Positions 60,240 through 64,000 of a DNA stretch of 64,000 nucleotides are shown here, piece after piece (the first letter of the stretch is position 1; each line of letters opens with the position of its first letter). This stretch comes from Siphonodentalium dalli (lineage: Eukaryota; Mollusca; Scaphopoda; Gadilida; Siphonodentaliidae): assembly GCA_032622095.1 (NCBI GenBank), contig CP136064.1:193161948-193225947 (forward strand), written 5' to 3'. The notes beneath the pieces are model-generated. The model was not told the origin of the DNA and searched no databases. It saw only the letters and a program-made list of their open reading frames with translations. The position numbers and the translations under genes were made by a program.

Positions 60240-60902
60240 CTAATTACGCAGTTCGATAACAACCCAGTGGATGCATTATATCTGGACTTCAGGAAGGCAT
60301 TCGATACCTTGCAGCAGGCAGCAACGCGGTCGGATAGATAGTCAATATTATGAGTGGATGTCAGTTAAAAAGAGGTGTGCAACAGGGAAGGCTCCTTGGT
60401 CCGATATTGTTTCTACTCTATGTAAATGATCTACCGGATAGTGTAAATTGTTGATCTACTGGATACGAAACTTGTAGGGAACCCACCAAGCGACAATATT
60501 CAAACGTAATGTGACGTCGTATGCAGGTTGCCATACAAATGACAACTTTGTTTTAATACTGACAAAATACATGTGATTCGGTTCGTGAATAACAATCTTA
60601 AATCCAATTATCATATGGTTCATGCAGGAACTACCCATTACAATCAGTCAATCAGAATGGGATATCGGTGTGATAATTGACGAGAAACTCAAATTCGACA
60701 AACATGGTACGCCCTGCACTAGAATATTCAAATTCGGCATGGCACCCGCGCCATAAATATCAGTGTATAACTTTGGAAAGAGTTCAACTGAAAGAAACAC
60801 AATTAGTACCACGGCTGAAGAAACTAAATTATAGAGATCGTATGATCAAGCTGAATATGTCTCTTAAATGTTTCCGTGGAGACCAAATTGAAGTTTATAA
60901 CG
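60240..60902 (+). pseudogene. Non-LTR reverse transcriptase remnant, second copy
   Basis: Fragments in different frames read LYLDFRKAFDT (about 60,275), LKRGVQQGRLLGPILFLLYV then NDLP (about 60,370-60,435), DIGVIIDEKLKFDKH (about 60,662-60,706) and LEYSNSAWHPRHKY (about 60,720). They follow the order of the copy at 1-1395. The FADD region is deleted. The remnant is cut at 60,902 by a foldback element. Confidence 0.8.
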
Positions 60903-61210
60903 CGGCAGAATAGGCCTGTTTGGCTATTCTGCCGACAAAAATGACGTCACAAAAATTGTACTTATCCATCACGTCATAGCACGCGACGTCGGTAAACAAA
61001 ATACGTAGTAGATTCTTTTGAATCTCATGCGGCAGTTTTTGATGCCGTTGCCAGTTCATGTCTGACAAAGTATTGGAAATGGTACAGTAAAACCATCCAG
61101 CGCCATGTGTCTAAACGGATGAAAGAAGAGTTGACATATTACAGTATCGCGCATATTTTTGTTTACGGCAGATTAGCCAAAAAGGCTATTCTGCCGCTGG
61201 CGGCAGAATA
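60903..61210. mobile_element. CGGCAGAATA foldback element
   Basis: CGGCAGAATAG (60903) and CTATTCTGCCG (60924-60934) form a hairpin at the left end. CGGCAGATTAGCC (61166) and GGCTATTCTGCCG (to 61196) form one at the right end, and CGGCAGAATA recurs at 61,201. The interior has ATGACGTCAC. It appears to have inserted into the reverse transcriptase remnant. Confidence 0.65.
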
Positions 61211-61654
61211 AGGGGATTAACTTATTGTGCCACTAGCGGCATAATAGCCATATCATGCCTGGGCGTTATAAATGCTTATATGGTCATTATAACGTGGACA
61301 TAAGTGAACTATGATTTCATCACTGGTGGCATTTATAATGTTGAATACAGCGGCATATTAGCGGAAATCATTGTGCAGGAATTTATTCAAGGAAGCCCCT
61401 TTTCCAATTCCAAATAGTCTCGATGTTGTGACGCAACCTAAAACCGCGTGGATCACCTTTGGCACAGAAAATACTGTAATAATCAGTTTCAGCATAATAT
61501 CAGAGAAGAACTGGGATATCTGTATCCTCTCCTATCACGATGATGTCTTTCGTTAACAAGGCATCAATGGCAATATGCGCGGTCAGCAAATCAGCATCAG
61601 ATTCAGAATGTTTGATGTCACACCCAAACTTCATGAGCTTTTTTTTGGGTCACA

Positions 61655-62430
61655 CACGTAGTGTTCCGAACCACACAACGAGGGGCAATCTGCACAACGA
61701 GTGTTCCAAACCACACACGTGTTCATCTCATCAAGTGAGTATGACAAAACAACCAAAATGACTGTTCATATTACCCAAACCCCCGTGTTCTAAAACATAC
61801 AAAGGGTGTCAAAAAAACACACAACAGATGTTCCAAATGATCCAATGAGTGGCCCAATCCACCCTGAATGGTGTCCCAAACCATAGCATGATTGAACAAA
61901 CCACCATTTAGGTGTCCCATAACATACAGGTAGTGTCCCACACAACCCAAAGGGTGTCGTATTCACACAATACGTGTTCCATTCCACCAGATGAATACTC
62001 CAAACCACACAATGGATGTCACCAACCACGCACATAGTATCCAAAAACAGTCAACCGTTGACACAAACCACCATATGGCTGTCACAAACCATCAATTAAG
62101 TGGCCCAAACCACAAAAAGTGTGTCACAGATCACACACGTAGTGTCCCAAACAGTCTAACGGGTCTCTGGAACAACTTTCCATCTAGTGCTCCAAACCAT
62201 TTAAGTAGTGTCCCAATCCACCCAACGAGTGTGACAAGCTACCCAATGAGTACACCAAACCACCCATGTGGTGTCCAAAATCACCCATCCAGTGTCGTAA
62301 ACTACACGTCGTTTGTCCCAAACCACCACAAAGAGTGTTCCAAACCACACAGCTATCAATCGAGTATCCCAAATAATCATCCGACTGTCCCTCAAATGAG
62401 TTCCCCAAACAATCCAATGATTGTCATGTA
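61655..62430 (+). repeat. Minisatellite, about 21-bp units (GTGTCCCAAACCAC)
   Basis: Degenerate GTGTYCCAAACCACNC words recur every 20-24 bases through the block. At 61,991-62,431 the period is near 21, so one frame stays open and reads a heptad SSVPNHP/TSVTSYP/MSTPNHP pattern. That is a property of the repeat length, not evidence of a gene. Confidence 0.85.
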
Positions 62431-62439
62431 GTTTGGTAA

Positions 62440-62830
62440 ACGTGTTGGATGGTTGAGATGATTTGGTAGATTGCCTGTGACACTCATTCGATGCTCTGGA
62501 GCACTACGTATAAGGTTTGAGTTTCTAATAATATGGATTTAGACATTCATGGTGATTTAAGTTATTTGTGATGTGTCTTTGGTATTCCTTGGTTGGTTTG
62601 TGGCACTCATTTGGTTGAGCTGGGGGTCATGGTGAGTAGTTTTGGGACACCATTCGATTGTATGTGATCTCAGTTGATGGATGGGACACGCTTTGGTGGT
62701 TTGGGATACTAGTTGGATAGATTTAGACACTAGTTTGGAAAATGGAACACCTGATATTTGTCATATGACACTATTTGTATGATTTGATACACCTGTTGGG
62801 TGGATATATTTGGCACTCAGTACGTGTACC
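62440..62830 (-). repeat. Inverted, more decayed arm of the minisatellite
   Basis: GTGGTTTGGGATAC-, GGATGGGACAC- and TTTGATACACC-type words are the reverse complement of the unit in the preceding array, with more divergence. The two arrays meet near 62,435. Confidence 0.7.
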
Positions 62831-62839
62831 TCGATCCAG

Positions 62840-64000
62840 CAGCAATTGAAGCATCCCATTGTGAGAGATAATTACGAAACGCTCTGTATGTGTAATTTAC
62901 TTCACTTTTTGTTCAATGGATAGGTGGTGACAATATTTAAAGTCATAGACATGTTTCAAGCCGATAAGGCAAAAATAATAACACATTTCCGCTGTTGGAT
63001 CCCCTGCACACTATGAAGTTAGGATATGTTAAAAGATTTGTATAACCCTATCACGGAACCCCGTTTCTATGGTAATTTTCTAATTAAAATATTGTCAAAC
63101 ATTCATTAAACATTCTTTAAACAGGAATTATTTCCTCAAATTGCTTTATTGCGATGATTTGGACATACAAGAACCTTCATAAACCTGTTTTATCCCGTTC
63201 CGTTGCCTAGAAATAGGGATTTCCCATTATAGCTATCCGTTGCTAAGGAGAAAACATATGCATAACAACCGTTGCTAAGGGGCCTTATATGGTTGTCTCC
63301 CAATCTGAAAATGATCGGTTAGGTGTCAGTTACCTATATACAAAATGTCATGCTTTTATCAAAACATTTGCAATTCTTATGTTCTTTCACAATATGTGCA
63401 CAATTTTCATTAGATATTTATAACTTTTTAGTCATAAAAAATCACATGTTGTTTGGTGAATGTTTCTCTACATTATAGCGCGGACAGAAATTCTGTTGCA
63501 ATTAGTGTGAGGTTGAATCACTATATTGACTGGACTAATAGGCCTACCCGTGCTATCCCAAACGTCAAAAAATCACCCATCATCTACAAATCTCCCAAAA
63601 GTCGTCTGTCAAGGCTTACGGTTTTTGGGCATTCAATCTGCTATAACTCCGGACTGAGATGGAAATTGTCAATTCCGTAAACATATCTCCTATATATTTG
63701 CTGTCCTTTTCAATTTGACACTAATTTCACAGCATGTAAATTTGAAATTTAAATGGAATTTGAATGGGTATTCCATCCGCTTTGAGTAAATTTTGAGATA
63801 CTTGCACGTTTGGGAGATCCTGCTTGTGTAGCTTTTTGCACGAAATTATCGACAATGACCAATTCAACCTTACTAATGATCTAACAGTGTAGATTGAAAT
63901 TAAACCACCAATCCACACAAACTAGGTGTATTCCGCCTGTAATTTTTGTCACGTAAATTCACTATAACATGTGTTATGGTCACTCTGCTGAGAAAAATAT
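62840..64000. other. No recognisable gene; GTTGCTAAGG words
   Basis: CGTTGCCTAG (63,201), CCGTTGCTAAGG (63,237) and CCGTTGCTAAGG (63,270) occur within 80 bases and resemble RFX half-sites, but no promoter or gene is seen. 63,487-63,542 is related to the intron repeat at 57,730. Confidence 0.4.

Noticed and set aside
61991-62431. 146-codon frame with heptad repeats as a structural protein
   Set aside because: The heptad follows from a near-21-bp minisatellite period. The adjoining arrays are out of frame and there is no signal peptide or splice context.

Overview
This window looks like animal nuclear DNA from a mollusc, most likely a bivalve. It is AT-rich and has almost no long open frames. 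Real coding sequence comes as short exons bounded by AG...GT splice sites. Several dispersed repeats have the look of bivalve repeats, including a GAGCTCACCTGAGACGAAG family, blocks containing GGGAGATAACTCC and CATAACTCAGTCAAAATC, and a tRNA-headed SINE with an ATTG tail. The taxon is an inference from repeat style; no rRNA, mitochondrial or named host gene is present to fix it.

Layout. 1-1395 is a decayed non-LTR reverse transcriptase. 2.0-8.7 kb is a repeat field: a hairpin, a 74-bp tandem array, three copies of the GAGCTCACC family, and two GGTCCGG clusters. 8.76-10.23 kb is an abrupt GC-rich block, possibly a long terminal repeat. 12,343-29,188 is a direct tandem segmental duplication of about 8.2 and 8.6 kb. 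Each copy holds a 233-241-bp satellite array and a 3.8-3.9-kb non-coding element with perfect 36-bp terminal inverted repeats. Copy B alone carries a 507-bp insertion whose empty site survives in copy A.

30.5-37.5 kb is the most gene-like part. It holds a broken SGNH-hydrolase-like frame, four tandem hairpins, a broken Mutator-like transposase joined to an intact-looking YqaJ nuclease domain, then three phase-matched exons encoding an AT-hook and a small C-terminal domain. 38-47.3 kb is a nest of MITEs and foldback elements, including two TTAA-flanked elements and a SINE inserted into a foldback element with an 11-bp target duplication. 47.5-59.0 kb holds scattered plus-strand exons. Four of them (53,973-54,084; 55,440-55,713; 56,359-56,574; 58,904-59,035) encode a PHD-finger plus DUF6589-type protein, possibly decaying, whose 3' end lies outside the window. 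60.2-60.9 kb is a second remnant of the 1-1395 reverse transcriptase family, followed by a CGGCAGAATA foldback. 61.6-62.8 kb is an inverted pair of about 21-bp minisatellite arrays.

No operon-like organisation, CRISPR array, rRNA gene or functional tRNA gene was seen. The biology is dominated by transposable elements, their nested insertions, and a few genes or ex-genes with transposon-like domains.
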